DNA of 29,106 nt. Origin: JBALVT01 sp047612385. Its GTDB lineage: Bacteria; Pseudomonadota; Gammaproteobacteria; Pseudomonadales; Halieaceae. Where the stretch lies: positions 1 through 29,106 of the forward strand of contig JBLGAR010000056.1 of assembly GCA_047612385.1 (NCBI GenBank), written 5' to 3'. Under the pieces are notes generated by a model. That model saw only the letters and a program-made list of their open reading frames with translations, did not search any database and was not told the origin of the DNA. Position numbers and translations under genes: made by a program. Every line of letters begins with the position of its first letter. Positions within the stretch are counted from its first letter, which is position 1. Shown here one piece after another: positions 7,839 to 16,818 of this stretch.

Positions 7839-9130
7839 CGAGCCGGGACACCTAAGGAAGGATACCGAGGCAACAAGGCCAACATAGCTGCGGCTGTGCA
7901 CATAAAAACCGCACTAAAACGAAGTATGACCTGATAGTTTCCATTCATATCAAATGTCATACCGTATAGCACAGGCCCCAATGATGCTCCGATCATAAAA
8001 CCTGAAAATTGCATACCGTATAGCACGCCAAAAGATCTCATTCCAAAATATCTACTAGTAAGAAACGCCAGTAGATCAAGCTCGGCTCCCAGGCTCAGGC
8101 CAATGAGTACGGCAACTGCATATACGTGAGGGCCACTTAAGTCGACACTTAGTATGAGGAAGCCCACAGCCGAGATTAGAAAACAGACTAGAGCAATAAA
8201 GGGTGCAAAATAGCGGTCGAGAAGAACACCAATCACTGGTCGGGATACGACGATAGTTACCCCCAATGTACCCGCGGCCAACGCCGCACGCTGGGTAGTC
8301 ATACCTCCATCTGTCAGCATAGGTACAAAGTGGGCCAGCATTCCGTACAGGCTGAGCGAAATAATTACAAAGATTGGAAATAGGAGCCAGAACACCTTGC
8401 CTCTTATTGCTTGTCGCCACTCCAGGCCCTCTACTTCACCTTCAACGGAGGGGGCAAGCGAAGGTGTATCTAGTGGTTCATGCGCATCGACTTTGCTTCC
8501 ATCGCTAGCGAGCCCGGCCTCCTTTGGATCGTCCCTCAAGAAAAACCACAGCAGCGGAACCGTCACCACCAGCAGGATACTTGTCAAAACATAGTAACCA
8601 GACCGCCAGCCGTAGTTGCTGATTAAATAATCTAACATTGGAGGAACGTACGCATAACCAACGCCTGCACCGGAAAGTGCAAGCCCATAAGCCAGCCCTC
8701 GCTTGCGATCGAACCACGCCCCAAGTATCCGCAGGTAAGGCATCGCGTTAGCCCCTGCTGCCAGTGAACCGATTAACACAAAGATCAGCAAAAAATGCCA
8801 CAGCTCAGATACGAAGGCTGGTATGGCTGCCAGTAGGAGAGCGAAAATAATAGTTGAAGGTATCAACACTTTCTTACTTCCATACCGGTCTACCAAAGCA
8901 CCTATCGCCGGTTGTGAACACGCTAGCGCGACGGTAAACAAAGTTAACGCTAGGCTAACCTCTGTTCTGGTCCAGCCGAACGCGTCGCCGAGGGGGATAA
9001 TGAATAACCCTAATGAACCAAATGCAAATTGGCCTGGATTGGACGATAGCCCAATGCTTGACACCAACACTACCCACCAGCCATAGAATATCTTTGTGGG
9101 ATTGCGCCCAGGCACTTCTGCGTCTTGCAT
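7835..9130 (-). CDS. MFS transporter, OFA/monocarboxylate-like
   Basis: 431 residues from the ATG at 9130 (a TTG at 9145 in frame would add five). The N-terminus FYGWWVVLVS followed by a glycine-rich first helix, the loop GALVDRYGSKKVLIPS, and a long charged central loop between helices 6 and 7 are typical of the oxalate/formate-antiporter and monocarboxylate-type MFS groups. Twelve membrane helices are expected in the inner membrane. It lies 41 bases downstream of the luciferase-like gene on the same strand and probably forms a two-gene operon with it. Its 3' end overlaps that of ubiD by four bases, with no terminator visible between the convergent genes. Substrate is likely a carboxylic acid, by family only. 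Confidence 0.9.
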   Translation of the reverse strand: MQDAEVPGRNPTKIFYGWWVVLVSSIGLSSNPGQFAFGSLGLFIIPLGDAFGWTRTEVSLALTLFTVALACSQPAIGALVDRYGSKKVLIPSTIIFALLLAAIPAFVSELWHFLLIFVLIGSLAAGANAMPYLRILGAWFDRKRGLAYGLALSGAGVGYAYVPPMLDYLISNYGWRSGYYVLTSILLVVTVPLLWFFLRDDPKEAGLASDGSKVDAHEPLDTPSLAPSVEGEVEGLEWRQAIRGKVFWLLFPIFVIISLSLYGMLAHFVPMLTDGGMTTQRAALAAGTLGVTIVVSRPVIGVLLDRYFAPFIALVCFLISAVGFLILSVDLSGPHVYAVAVLIGLSLGAELDLLAFLTSRYFGMRSFGVLYGMQFSGFMIGASLGPVLYGMTFDMNGNYQVILRFSAVFMCTAAAMLALLPRYPSLGVPAR

Positions 9131-9171
9131 AACTACAAACCCCAATAATGGTGGGTGGCAACTACTTCAGG

Positions 9172-10173
9172 CTAGGAACGAAAATACGGAATGACCTGTT
9201 CACCAAATAGACGGATCGATTCGCTGGGGTCTGGCCCGAGTGGACCGCCTATCGATACTTGCGTAATGCCCGCGTCAAACAACTTCTCTATCCTGGCTAT
9301 CGCGTCCTTTGGGGTTCCAGTGATAGCTAACTGATGCATTTCGGGAGTGACCGCCGCGCGCGCTCCTGCGTAATCACCCGCAGCAACCAGCCGTTCTGTC
9401 TCAGAAAAGGTTGCTGTAGTTAAGCCAACGGTCGCCAGAGCTTCTTCATCCAAATAGTTACCAAAATACGCCAGAATATCTTTCAATGTATCGGTATGCG
9501 TGTCCTTACCATTTTCCGAAATTGATGCCCACGCACAGCCACATATATCGACCTCAGATGCTTCTCTTCCCGCTGACCGAACTCCTTTGAGCACACGCTC
9601 GACCATTAAGCTAGCCGACTCTGGAGGCGTGATCATTGGTAGACTACCGTCCCCTATTCTCCCGCTTAGCTCGAGATCTTCATGACCAAAACCTGAAACA
9701 TAAATCGGAATACGATCTCGGAACGGTTCAAATCGCATGTAGCACTGATCTGACCACTGATAGACCTCACCATCAAACTCTGCGTTCTCTCCTCGCCATA
9801 GTGTGCGCATTAACGCTACGGCCTCTTCTATTCGTGCAAGGCGATCCGTCGCATCAAACCCAAGCCAACCGATCATTTTTTCCGTATGCATACCGAACCC
9901 AATGGCTACACGCCCGCTACTCAGATGGTCCAAAGTAGCCATGAAAGCAGCAATTTCCCCGGGTGACACCGCGTAGGGCTCTGTGCCGTTTCCACCTACT
10001 ACGATGTTATCCGTATTTTCAACGAGGGCAGCAATAATTGTCCAAGCATGGTACATAAATTTATCACTTGGAAACCATGCTTGGTCAAACCCAGCTTTAT
10101 CTGCAAGTATCCCCAAATTGACGATGTCTCTTGGTGAACCCAGGTGTTGGATTAAACGTACACTAAATTTCAT
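9172..10173 (-). CDS. Luciferase-like (LLM) oxidoreductase
   Basis: 333 residues with the TIM-barrel fold of the luciferase-like monooxygenase family. Seen are MKFSVRLIQHLG at the start, the conserved barrel segment GFDQAWFPSDKF, LDHLSSGRVAIGFGMHTEKMIGWLG, and a C-terminal TPKDAIARIEKLFDAGITQVSIGGPLG. These resemble the F420-dependent methylenetetrahydromethanopterin-reductase-like branch, but FMN cannot be excluded from sequence. The ATG at 10173 has a GTGGAG site nine bases upstream. It is upstream of and probably cotranscribed with the MFS gene. The convergent arrangement with the amidase/UbiD operon suggests a related pathway. Reaction and substrate are not determinable. Confidence 0.85.
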   Translation of the reverse strand: MKFSVRLIQHLGSPRDIVNLGILADKAGFDQAWFPSDKFMYHAWTIIAALVENTDNIVVGGNGTEPYAVSPGEIAAFMATLDHLSSGRVAIGFGMHTEKMIGWLGFDATDRLARIEEAVALMRTLWRGENAEFDGEVYQWSDQCYMRFEPFRDRIPIYVSGFGHEDLELSGRIGDGSLPMITPPESASLMVERVLKGVRSAGREASEVDICGCAWASISENGKDTHTDTLKDILAYFGNYLDEEALATVGLTTATFSETERLVAAGDYAGARAAVTPEMHQLAITGTPKDAIARIEKLFDAGITQVSIGGPLGPDPSESIRLFGEQVIPYFRS

Positions 10174-10258
10174 ATTTATTGCTCCACTATTACTAAACTA
10201 AGGGCGATCGTTCCAGTAACTAGAATAAAAGTAGATTTTTCATTAATGCATCCTGATA

Positions 10259-10286
10259 AAAATAGACTAGTGCACAAGTTTCACAA
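10259..10286 (-). promoter_or_regulatory. Possible promoter of the LLM-MFS pair
   Basis: On the - strand TTGTGA (10281-10286, 4 of 6 to -35) is followed after 16 bases by TATTTT (10259-10264, 4 of 6 to -10), about 85 bases ahead of the LLM start codon. The match is weak and other AT-rich positions nearby would also serve. Confidence 0.25.
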
Positions 10287-10375
10287 GTCCATCTTTGTCT
10301 GCAATCAGATAAATGAACTGCTGATATCCGGTGATGAAACCGTTTTGGTGTTTGTGGAACGCTTATTAATGTGAC

Positions 10376-12349
10376 TCAGGGCTCGACGACGTTAAACCAG
10401 ACACTGGGCCTTTCCAATGAAGACACATAGGTCACTAAACTATCGGCGTCCCCTTCAATGTTTATCTCACCTGCTGCGACTAGCGTTTTCAAATCAGTTT
10501 GTTGACTAAGTAACTTATCGAAAGCGGGACGAGTTAAGGTAATTACGGCTATAGCATTTACCGATCTACCGGGTCGAACGAGTGCCATCGAAGGTTTCAG
10601 TTCGACCGTTAAAATTTCTTTCGAATCCGCGAAATTAAAGGTAATGTCAAAGGGATCTGCAATATTTTGACCGCTGTACTGCACAGCTAAGAGATTCAGC
10701 AAAGTAGCGGTTGGCACCGCATTTTGGACATCGGTACTTGCTGTATTGGTAAAGCCTTTCGCCACTAAACCACTACGTAACTCTTGCGCTCCCGTTAAAA
10801 AATAGCTTCGCCATGCACCGCTTTCCGCTTGATAAGCCATTTGCTCGTAGCTTGCGGCCAGCCAGTTTTTAGCCTCCTGTCCGCCAGCTTTTGCAAAAAC
10901 CACATGGTTTAGTACCTCAGCGGCCCAGCGAAAGTCGCCCGCTTGATAAGCCTCAATTCCTACGCGTATCGCCGCTTGGGAACCTCCCATTGCTGCAACA
11001 TACTTTTTGGCGCCACGTTCAGGCGGCAATTTGTGATACTGCGCCGGCACACCAGACCACCATCCGAAATAGTGTTGATAAACCGCCTTTGAGTTGTGAT
11101 TGAGTGTGCCGTAGTAACCGCGAGAGGAAAAATCTTGTGACATAAAAGCGGGCTCCTTCATCGACTCAGCGGCCTCAAACATGGAAGCTCCCTGATTGGC
11201 TGCTCTTATCGTGGAATCATGGATATAGCGGTATACATCCCGCTGCTTGCGCAAATGATCTTGAACCCGCGCCGTTTGCCACTTAGGCCAATGGTGTGAG
11301 GCCAAAACAACATCGGACTTATCGCCATATCGTTGCAGCATAGAGTTAATTCCCTGAGACCACGCAAGGGCGTCGCGCGACTTTGCTCCACGCATAGTCA
11401 ATACATTGTGCAATGTGCCGGATACAACTTCCGCAGTATGAAGGGCCCTGAATTGGGGTAAGTAGAATACAAACTCAGAAGGCGCTTCTGTGCCGCTCAA
11501 ATCCATAAACTCAAATTCGACGCCATCAATCACCTTGTTTGTCAGGCCTTTGGGTAATTCCTCGCTTGGAACAATTAAGCTGACACTTCCACTTGGCAAT
11601 CCTGGGCCCAGGCCGGCGCTAACATGCCCGGTTGCGGATCGGGGTAAAGTAGAGCCAAACATTAGTGCAACACGGCGGGACATATGATTCCCTGCAATCA
11701 CATTCTCACTCGCAGATTCACGGGTAAAATTATGGGGTGCAATAACAGGTACATCGCCTCTATAGCTGGGCAAAACACCGCGAGCACCACCATAGTGATC
11801 TGTGTGACTGTGCGTGTAAATGAGTGCAGAGACCGGCCGTTCACCCAATGTCTTATTGACTAATGCTAACGACGCCGCAGCTGTTTCAACATTGAGCAGT
11901 GGGTCAATGACAATCCAACCGGTCTGCCCACGTACAATAGTCATCACGGCGAGGTCATAGCCTCGCACCTGCCAAATCCCGGGTACGACCTCGAATAGGC
12001 CATGCTTGGCAACTAGCTCACCCTGACGCCAAAGAGAGGGATTCACCGTATCCGGCGCAGGTCCCGTCACAAAATCATATTGTGCTATATCCCAAACGGA
12101 GTCGCCGTCGGCATTAAGTATGGCCGGTGCCTCGATAGCGGCCAAAAAACCTCGGCTAGCATCTTGAAAATCTGATTGGTCTGCCAGCGGCAATCGTTTT
12201 GCCAATGCCAAGTTAGCAGCCCGCGTTGTCTGGGTTACGTGACCTGGTTGAGGGGCTGCGAGTAAGTCATCGGCTGCAACGTTGTCAGATACATCATTTG
12301 TACAGCCGAAAATAAGACTAACGCCCATCAATATCAACCATCGTCGCAT
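10376..12349 (-). CDS. Alkylsulfatase-like metallo-beta-lactamase lipoprotein
   Basis: 657 residues from the ATG at 12349. That start has an AGAGG site nine bases upstream; the ATG at 12358 is too close to the same site. The protein is like SdsA1/linear alkylsulfatases: a metallo-beta-lactamase domain with THSHTDHYGG (His180, His182, Asp184, His185), then a helical dimerisation domain around residues 430-500 and an SCP2-like C-terminal domain. These enzymes cleave alkyl sulfate esters using two zinc ions. A lipoprotein signal (LILMGVSLIFGC, Cys16) places it on a membrane facing the periplasm. It is the last gene of the amine dehydrogenase operon, 27 bases after the amidohydrolase. No clear terminator follows it. 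Hydrolysis of another ester or sulfate ester is possible. Confidence 0.85.
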   Translation of the reverse strand: MRRWLILMGVSLIFGCTNDVSDNVAADDLLAAPQPGHVTQTTRAANLALAKRLPLADQSDFQDASRGFLAAIEAPAILNADGDSVWDIAQYDFVTGPAPDTVNPSLWRQGELVAKHGLFEVVPGIWQVRGYDLAVMTIVRGQTGWIVIDPLLNVETAAASLALVNKTLGERPVSALIYTHSHTDHYGGARGVLPSYRGDVPVIAPHNFTRESASENVIAGNHMSRRVALMFGSTLPRSATGHVSAGLGPGLPSGSVSLIVPSEELPKGLTNKVIDGVEFEFMDLSGTEAPSEFVFYLPQFRALHTAEVVSGTLHNVLTMRGAKSRDALAWSQGINSMLQRYGDKSDVVLASHHWPKWQTARVQDHLRKQRDVYRYIHDSTIRAANQGASMFEAAESMKEPAFMSQDFSSRGYYGTLNHNSKAVYQHYFGWWSGVPAQYHKLPPERGAKKYVAAMGGSQAAIRVGIEAYQAGDFRWAAEVLNHVVFAKAGGQEAKNWLAASYEQMAYQAESGAWRSYFLTGAQELRSGLVAKGFTNTASTDVQNAVPTATLLNLLAVQYSGQNIADPFDITFNFADSKEILTVELKPSMALVRPGRSVNAIAVITLTRPAFDKLLSQQTDLKTLVAAGEINIEGDADSLVTYVSSLERPSVWFNVVEP

Positions 12350-12376
12350 GTGTCTCATCCTCTGTGACCCTTTATT

Positions 12377-14149
12377 TTATTCCGATATTAGCTCATCAAC
12401 GATGACCTTACCGCCTACCACCGACATTAGTACCCGGGTTTCACCGACATCGGTAATTGGAATTACAAAAATATTTCGATCGAGAATAATAAAATCAGCA
12501 TCTTTGCCTACTTCCAAAGAACCTGAGCTATCCCCTACCCTGTTGGCTACGGCTCCGTTTAAAGTAAATATCTGCAGAGCTGTTTTCAGACTCACCGCTT
12601 GTTCCGGCCAATCGGGTATTATCTCTTTCGAGGCTGGGTCACTGCGAGTGACCATAGACTCGATACCTAGCCACGGATTAGGCGTGGGTACCACTGGCCA
12701 ATCTGAACCGTAGATGACCAGTGCGCCGCTGTCGAACATGGTTTTAATGGGCCACACTTTTTCACGCCCGTCATCACCTAGGAATTTGGACCACTCCAAT
12801 CCTTTGATAGGGTGCCAAAGGATTGGACACATTTCGGCGGCGACATTGAGCTTCTTGAATCTCGGTATATCGTCTTCATGAATGGTCTCTGCGTGGGACA
12901 CCTCATGAATCAGTCCACTATCGCCATTGGCGTTACGAGCCGCTTCGATTGCATCCAATGCAACCCTGACTGATCGATCTCCCGTGGCATGAATTTTAAC
13001 TGTGAGGCCTTGCTGGTCTAGCCATATAACGTCTTCTTTAAGTTGTTCAGGGTCGTGCATCAACTCGCCAAGATAGTGATCACCGTAGGCATCGTTTGGA
13101 GCGTACGGTTCTAGCAGCGCACTGGTATAAAAGATCGGTACACCGTCCAACATTATTTTCGCAAATCCGGTGCTGATCGCGTCTCTTTCGAACTCACTAC
13201 GTTTCTCTATTAACGTGAGCTCTTCGGCATGAGAGTTGGCCCATGAACTTTTCCAGGTCAGACTGGTATTGATGTGAATCGGTAACTCACCGCTTGAGTT
13301 TAGTACTTGATAGACCTCCATAGTACTGCGGTTAGTGAGCGCGTCTCTGATAGTTGTTACACCGTGCTTTGCAATAGTGTTGAGGCTCCACTTCATCGAC
13401 TGAATGCGCGCCTCAATTCCATATTCCGGTAACGCTCGTTGATAATCATAAGCGGCATTGTCCAACAAAATACCTGTCGCCTCATTCGTATCGGGATCTC
13501 TGACAATGACTCCACCGGAGGGGTCTGGCGTTTGCGTATCAATTTTCAGCAGCTCTAGTGCGCTGGAATTCACCCAGGCATTGTGGACGGACCAGTCCAT
13601 CAAAAAAACCGGGTGATTGGGCGCTATTTCGTCGAGAATTTGTTTGGGCAATTTTCCTGTTGCTAAGTCCGAGTCAAAAAACGACCTGTCCCACTGGCCG
13701 CCACGAAGCCATTCCCCCTGCGAGAGGTCTTTCAAACAGTTTTTTATGAGGCCTAGCGCTACAGGAAGCTCACTGGGTGGGAAAACACATTGAACTTGTG
13801 AACCTAAGCCTGCATCCAATGGATGCATATGAGTATCGTGAATGCCAGGCATGACCATACGGCCGTTCAGATCGCGAATAACTGTGGCCTCACCGCGCAG
13901 GCGCATTACATCTTTGTTAGTGCCAACCGCAACGAGCTGCCCATCTAAAACAGCGAGCGCCTGCGCCCAAGGGGCCATATCGTTCACCGTATAAACTTTT
14001 CCATTGATATAAATGGTGTCGGCATTACCGACCGAGACTGCTGTTTGTACCGGGTCTATACGACCAACCGTGCCACAAGACGTTATCAGCCAGCACAACC
14101 CTATGACACCAATAGCCAATAGGCGGGTGGGTACTTTTCCAATTTTCAT
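12377..14149 (-). CDS. YtcJ-like amidohydrolase, lipoprotein
   Basis: 590 residues from the ATG at 14149. An open frame continues to 14377, but that extension overlaps the cytochrome gene and lacks protein-like character, while 14149 begins a clean lipoprotein signal with lipobox ITSC (Cys25). The rest is the metal-dependent amidohydrolase-3/YtcJ family: PGIHDTHMHP (His107, His109), HATGDRSVR, SHAETIHE and YGSDWPV supply the usual metal ligands and catalytic Asp, and the end (LEVGKDADFIILD) closes the composite beta-sandwich. Family members hydrolyse amides, N-formyl groups or similar C-N bonds. It lies 20 bases after the diheme cytochrome and just before the alkylsulfatase. A periplasmic hydrolase releasing an amine for the dehydrogenase is an attractive but unproven role. 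Confidence 0.87.
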   Translation of the reverse strand: MKIGKVPTRLLAIGVIGLCWLITSCGTVGRIDPVQTAVSVGNADTIYINGKVYTVNDMAPWAQALAVLDGQLVAVGTNKDVMRLRGEATVIRDLNGRMVMPGIHDTHMHPLDAGLGSQVQCVFPPSELPVALGLIKNCLKDLSQGEWLRGGQWDRSFFDSDLATGKLPKQILDEIAPNHPVFLMDWSVHNAWVNSSALELLKIDTQTPDPSGGVIVRDPDTNEATGILLDNAAYDYQRALPEYGIEARIQSMKWSLNTIAKHGVTTIRDALTNRSTMEVYQVLNSSGELPIHINTSLTWKSSWANSHAEELTLIEKRSEFERDAISTGFAKIMLDGVPIFYTSALLEPYAPNDAYGDHYLGELMHDPEQLKEDVIWLDQQGLTVKIHATGDRSVRVALDAIEAARNANGDSGLIHEVSHAETIHEDDIPRFKKLNVAAEMCPILWHPIKGLEWSKFLGDDGREKVWPIKTMFDSGALVIYGSDWPVVPTPNPWLGIESMVTRSDPASKEIIPDWPEQAVSLKTALQIFTLNGAVANRVGDSSGSLEVGKDADFIILDRNIFVIPITDVGETRVLMSVVGGKVIVDELISE

Positions 14150-14169
14150 CCGCAATTCTCCGGCAGTAC

Positions 14170-14727
14170 TTAGGGCGACAGCTGACTGTAGTATGCCGCC
14201 AAAGCAGCAAACTCGGCCTCCCCAAAGGGTGCCAAGACTGTATGTATATTCGTGTTTAAACGATCTCCGCCTTTGAAAGCCGAAAGTTGTTGTTGTAGAT
14301 AATCTGCCTGTTGCCCTGCCAGGTTGGGCCAGACCAGCGCCACCGACTTGCCCTGCATCCCGTGACAGGCCTTGCAATAGGCCGACAGGTTTTCACCGGC
14401 GGCCACTAGGTCAGGATTTCCGCTGGATGCGGTAGCCGGCGTTTGCTCAGCGTAATAGCCTGCAAGGGCCAATACCTCTTCGTCTGTAATACCCACCATC
14501 ATCGGCGCCATCAGAGAATTCACTCGGCTACCATCGCGAAATGCCCTGATCTGGATAGCGAGGTAGCCAGCCTTTTGCCCGGCCAAGCTAGGCCATTGGG
14601 GGTGACTGGATACCCCTGCTGCGCCGTGACAAGCGGCGCAGGTGGCTATTCTGGCCGGCACCTCCTGAGCAGACAAGACAGGACCATAAAAAAACAGCAC
14701 GACACTTACAAAAATCCAATTTCTCAT
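14170..14727 (-). CDS. Diheme cytochrome c, c4-like
   Basis: 185 residues with a cleavable signal peptide ending near LSA-QE (residue 20) and two covalent haem motifs, CAACH (Cys30, Cys33, His34) and CKACH (Cys118, Cys121, His122). The two halves repeat each other (WPSLAGQKAGYLAIQIRAF and WPNLAGQQADYLQQQLSAF), the hallmark of cytochrome c4. Distal Met ligands are plausible in SLMAPM and its counterpart region. It should act in the periplasm, passing electrons toward a terminal oxidase. It starts five bases after the stop of the monohaem cytochrome gene in the mau-type operon, so it probably carries electrons from the amine dehydrogenase. Confidence 0.9.
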   Translation of the reverse strand: MRNWIFVSVVLFFYGPVLSAQEVPARIATCAACHGAAGVSSHPQWPSLAGQKAGYLAIQIRAFRDGSRVNSLMAPMMVGITDEEVLALAGYYAEQTPATASSGNPDLVAAGENLSAYCKACHGMQGKSVALVWPNLAGQQADYLQQQLSAFKGGDRLNTNIHTVLAPFGEAEFAALAAYYSQLSP

Positions 14728-14732
14728 TACGA

Positions 14733-15149
14733 TTACGCCCCGGTCTTCTCAAGTTCCGCTAATAACTGTTGCCTGTAGTGCACCACTTCCTTGAGTGGAT
14801 CCCGGCGTAAGTGCGCAACTTCCGAGGCGGTGTAACGCACAAATCCATCGTCCGCGCTGGATCCCGAGAATTGCAAAATAATCCAGTTGAGTACTTCCGC
14901 CAGCTCCGCATCAGCCAGTGCCGAAGTGGCAGAACCGGGCACTCTTACCAAGTATTCTCTGCCAGCCCGTGACTTCAAGAACTGGCCTATTTGATCTTTA
15001 AGCGGCGGCACGCTCGCAGCACCTGCTCCGTCGGGGGTATGACAACCCTGGCAAAACATCTGGTAGTTAAACAGGGCGCGACGATCATTGATCTCTTGAG
15101 CGTGCACGCTGGCGCTAAGCAGTAGACTGATCAGGAGCAGTAATTTCAT
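14733..15149 (-). CDS. Small monohaem cytochrome c
   Basis: 138 residues with a signal peptide (MKLLLLISLLLSASVHA) and one haem motif CQGCH (Cys33, Cys36, His37) followed by TPDGAGAASVPPL. The C-terminal third (HLRRDPLKEVVHYRQQLLAELEKTGA) is helical and charged. The start codon shares one base with the mauA stop (TAATG). The position directly after mauA matches the place where other amine dehydrogenase clusters put their electron acceptor (amicyanin in mau clusters) or extra genes (aau clusters). It is the most likely direct acceptor of electrons from the TTQ enzyme, or an assembly factor; the latter is only a possibility. Confidence 0.88.
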   Translation of the reverse strand: MKLLLLISLLLSASVHAQEINDRRALFNYQMFCQGCHTPDGAGAASVPPLKDQIGQFLKSRAGREYLVRVPGSATSALADAELAEVLNWIILQFSGSSADDGFVRYTASEVAHLRRDPLKEVVHYRQQLLAELEKTGA

Positions 15150-15667
15150 TACTTTTCGAATGCCACCCCTACCAATACCGCAGTGGAACAGTGGTAGGAC
15201 GCACTACTGGTACCCAGACACCAGTTCATATCATTGGTCTTGTCCGCTCTATACGGGGGACGATCACCCTCATCGCGCTGACACAGGCAGATACCGCAGC
15301 TGGAGCGTCCGCAACAATCATTGTAGGAAATCACGTAGTTGCGACCATCGACGGGATTGCGACAGGTGCCTATCCAGGTAACCGGTGACATCTCGGTACC
15401 GGGAGGACAGCTGTTGTAGGTTCCGCCACAACAGCTGCATAAAAAACCATCGATTGCACAATAGCGCCAGTAATCGCAACTATTGGGATCGCCCTGCTCC
15501 GCTGGATGCGCGGGGCTTTCGACAGCCGAGGCCCGTGCGACTGGCAACAGCGGTATAGCCGCACTGCCAACCAACAAACTACCGAGGCCTTTTAACATAC
15601 CGCGGCGCGAGCTGTGTTGAGCCAATCGTCGGGTCTGCCGTTCGAATAACTTATCGAGTAGTTTCAT
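15149..15667 (-). CDS. mauA: Amine dehydrogenase small subunit with TTQ
   Basis: 172 residues, the quinoprotein subunit of methylamine or aromatic amine dehydrogenase. It oxidises primary amines to aldehyde and ammonia in the periplasm. A twin-arginine signal (SSRRGMLKGLG, residues 19-29) is followed by the Cys-rich mature domain. The TTQ cofactor should form from Trp98 (VTWIGTC) and Trp149 (NDMNWC), matching Trp57 and Trp108 of the Paracoccus subunit. Asp73 (CAIDG) and Asp117 (ISYNDCCG) match its Asp32 and Asp76. There are 14 mature cysteines against 12 in the Paracoccus enzyme, the extras being near Cys80 and Cys124. ATGA overlap with mauD shows tight coupling. Methylamine versus aromatic amine preference cannot be told; an aau name is equally fitting. 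Confidence 0.95.
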   Translation of the reverse strand: MKLLDKLFERQTRRLAQHSSRRGMLKGLGSLLVGSAAIPLLPVARASAVESPAHPAEQGDPNSCDYWRYCAIDGFLCSCCGGTYNSCPPGTEMSPVTWIGTCRNPVDGRNYVISYNDCCGRSSCGICLCQRDEGDRPPYRADKTNDMNWCLGTSSASYHCSTAVLVGVAFEK

Positions 15668-16284
15668 GCCTTATCAGCCTCCACATACTGTACCGCTTGT
15701 TGTTGTTGCATGTAGTCCTGTATGGATGCCACTTTTTGCTCCTTGGCTTCAAACAGGCTTTCCAGGTGCTCTCGAGAGTTGACGATTCCCATAGAGGCTA
15801 TTGTTCCGTTCTCATCAATGAGCACAGCATAGGGAAGTTTTGCGACACCGTAGGTTTTGCCCAGCAGCTCGGAAACAACATAGGGAAAGTGCTCCAGACC
15901 TTTTTTGGCGACATAGGCGCTATGGTCAAGTTCATCGCCGTCACTGCCTAAAGTAACACGCAACCAGTCAGACTCGGCTTTCGCAGCGGATTTTAGAACA
16001 GGCGTCAGTTCGCTGCAGACAGGGCAGTCCGGGGATAGAAAAAACAACAGCTGAGATTTTTGCTCCAGGACTTTCCCTACTTCTTCAACACCGCCTGCCA
16101 GTGTGTTGAGGGTGAGTGCCGGCGCCGGAGACCCCACTTTTAGTTGCTGATTCATCATTAGCGCCCCCGCCGGTGCAACACGCTCATAGAGCACACCGAT
16201 CTGACGCGCCAGCGCCAGGTTAATAACCACCATGATCAGAAACCCAATCCACAAAACTATATTTGAAACAATCAGCAGATCCAT
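15664..16284 (-). CDS. mauD: MauD-like thioredoxin-fold maturation protein
   Basis: 206 residues, with an N-terminal membrane anchor (about residues 4-26) and a periplasmic thioredoxin-like domain carrying CPVC (Cys87, Cys90) in FFLSPDCPVCSEL, and a cis-Pro region near LPYAVLI. MauD is needed to form the six disulfides of the small subunit. Length agrees with the family. Its start codon follows the mauE stop without a gap, and its end overlaps mauA by four bases. The gene order B-E-D-A is the same as in known mau and aau clusters. Confidence 0.93.
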   Translation of the reverse strand: MDLLIVSNIVLWIGFLIMVVINLALARQIGVLYERVAPAGALMMNQQLKVGSPAPALTLNTLAGGVEEVGKVLEQKSQLLFFLSPDCPVCSELTPVLKSAAKAESDWLRVTLGSDGDELDHSAYVAKKGLEHFPYVVSELLGKTYGVAKLPYAVLIDENGTIASMGIVNSREHLESLFEAKEQKVASIQDYMQQQQAVQYVEADKA

Positions 16285-16818
16285 TCAGTGTTCTCCCACC
16301 ATTTGTTGCGCATTACCAATAAGTTGCTCACTGCACAGGTAAACCATCATCATAAACGCCGGTACGAACAGCGTCAGTCCCAAGCCTGCAATACCCGAGG
16401 TCACCCCGGTGGTCGGCGTCAGAGCCAGGAGCGCTAGTGCAGAGCAAACAATATTGCGAAGCACTAAAGCAGGACTTACCAGTACCTGGGAGGATGGACC
16501 GGCACAGCCACACTTGATGTTGTCGATACCACGGCTGATTTGCAGTGCCATCGCAGCGGCATAGACGACTAGCACCCCGGCGCTGGCGATCAAACCGATA
16601 GTTCGACTTCCGGGTAACAGCACCATTACAGCAACGGATAACTCCACACCTGCTACCACCCGCACGGAGACTGTTGTGAGGTTCATACCCGGCAAATAGG
16701 CTGACATCGGCGCCAGATAATCACCGGCTGCGCGTAGTTTGTGGATGGCCGCGAGGGCAAAAAGCCAAGCAAAGAATAGTGCCAGCCCGTCGCTGACTAA
16801 ATCCGGCATGCTGATCAT
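16285..16818 (-). CDS. mauE: MauE-like membrane protein
   Basis: 177 residues with about four to five membrane helices, in the MauE/DoxX-like family. A CXC pair lies in the loop IKCGCAGP after helix 3, as expected for a redox partner of MauD. The N-terminal helix LALFFAWLFALAAIHKLR and the arginine-containing segment VRVVAGVELSVAVMVLLPG are typical. MauE acts with MauD in disulfide formation and stability of the small subunit. It is directly adjacent to mauB and mauD, with no intergenic bases. Confidence 0.92.
   Translation of the reverse strand: MISMPDLVSDGLALFFAWLFALAAIHKLRAAGDYLAPMSAYLPGMNLTTVSVRVVAGVELSVAVMVLLPGSRTIGLIASAGVLVVYAAAMALQISRGIDNIKCGCAGPSSQVLVSPALVLRNIVCSALALLALTPTTGVTSGIAGLGLTLFVPAFMMMVYLCSEQLIGNAQQMVGEH

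Noticed and set aside
14150..14377. Upstream start of the amidohydrolase at 14377
   Set aside because: It would overlap the diheme cytochrome by some 200 bases and hide the lipoprotein signal that begins at 14149.
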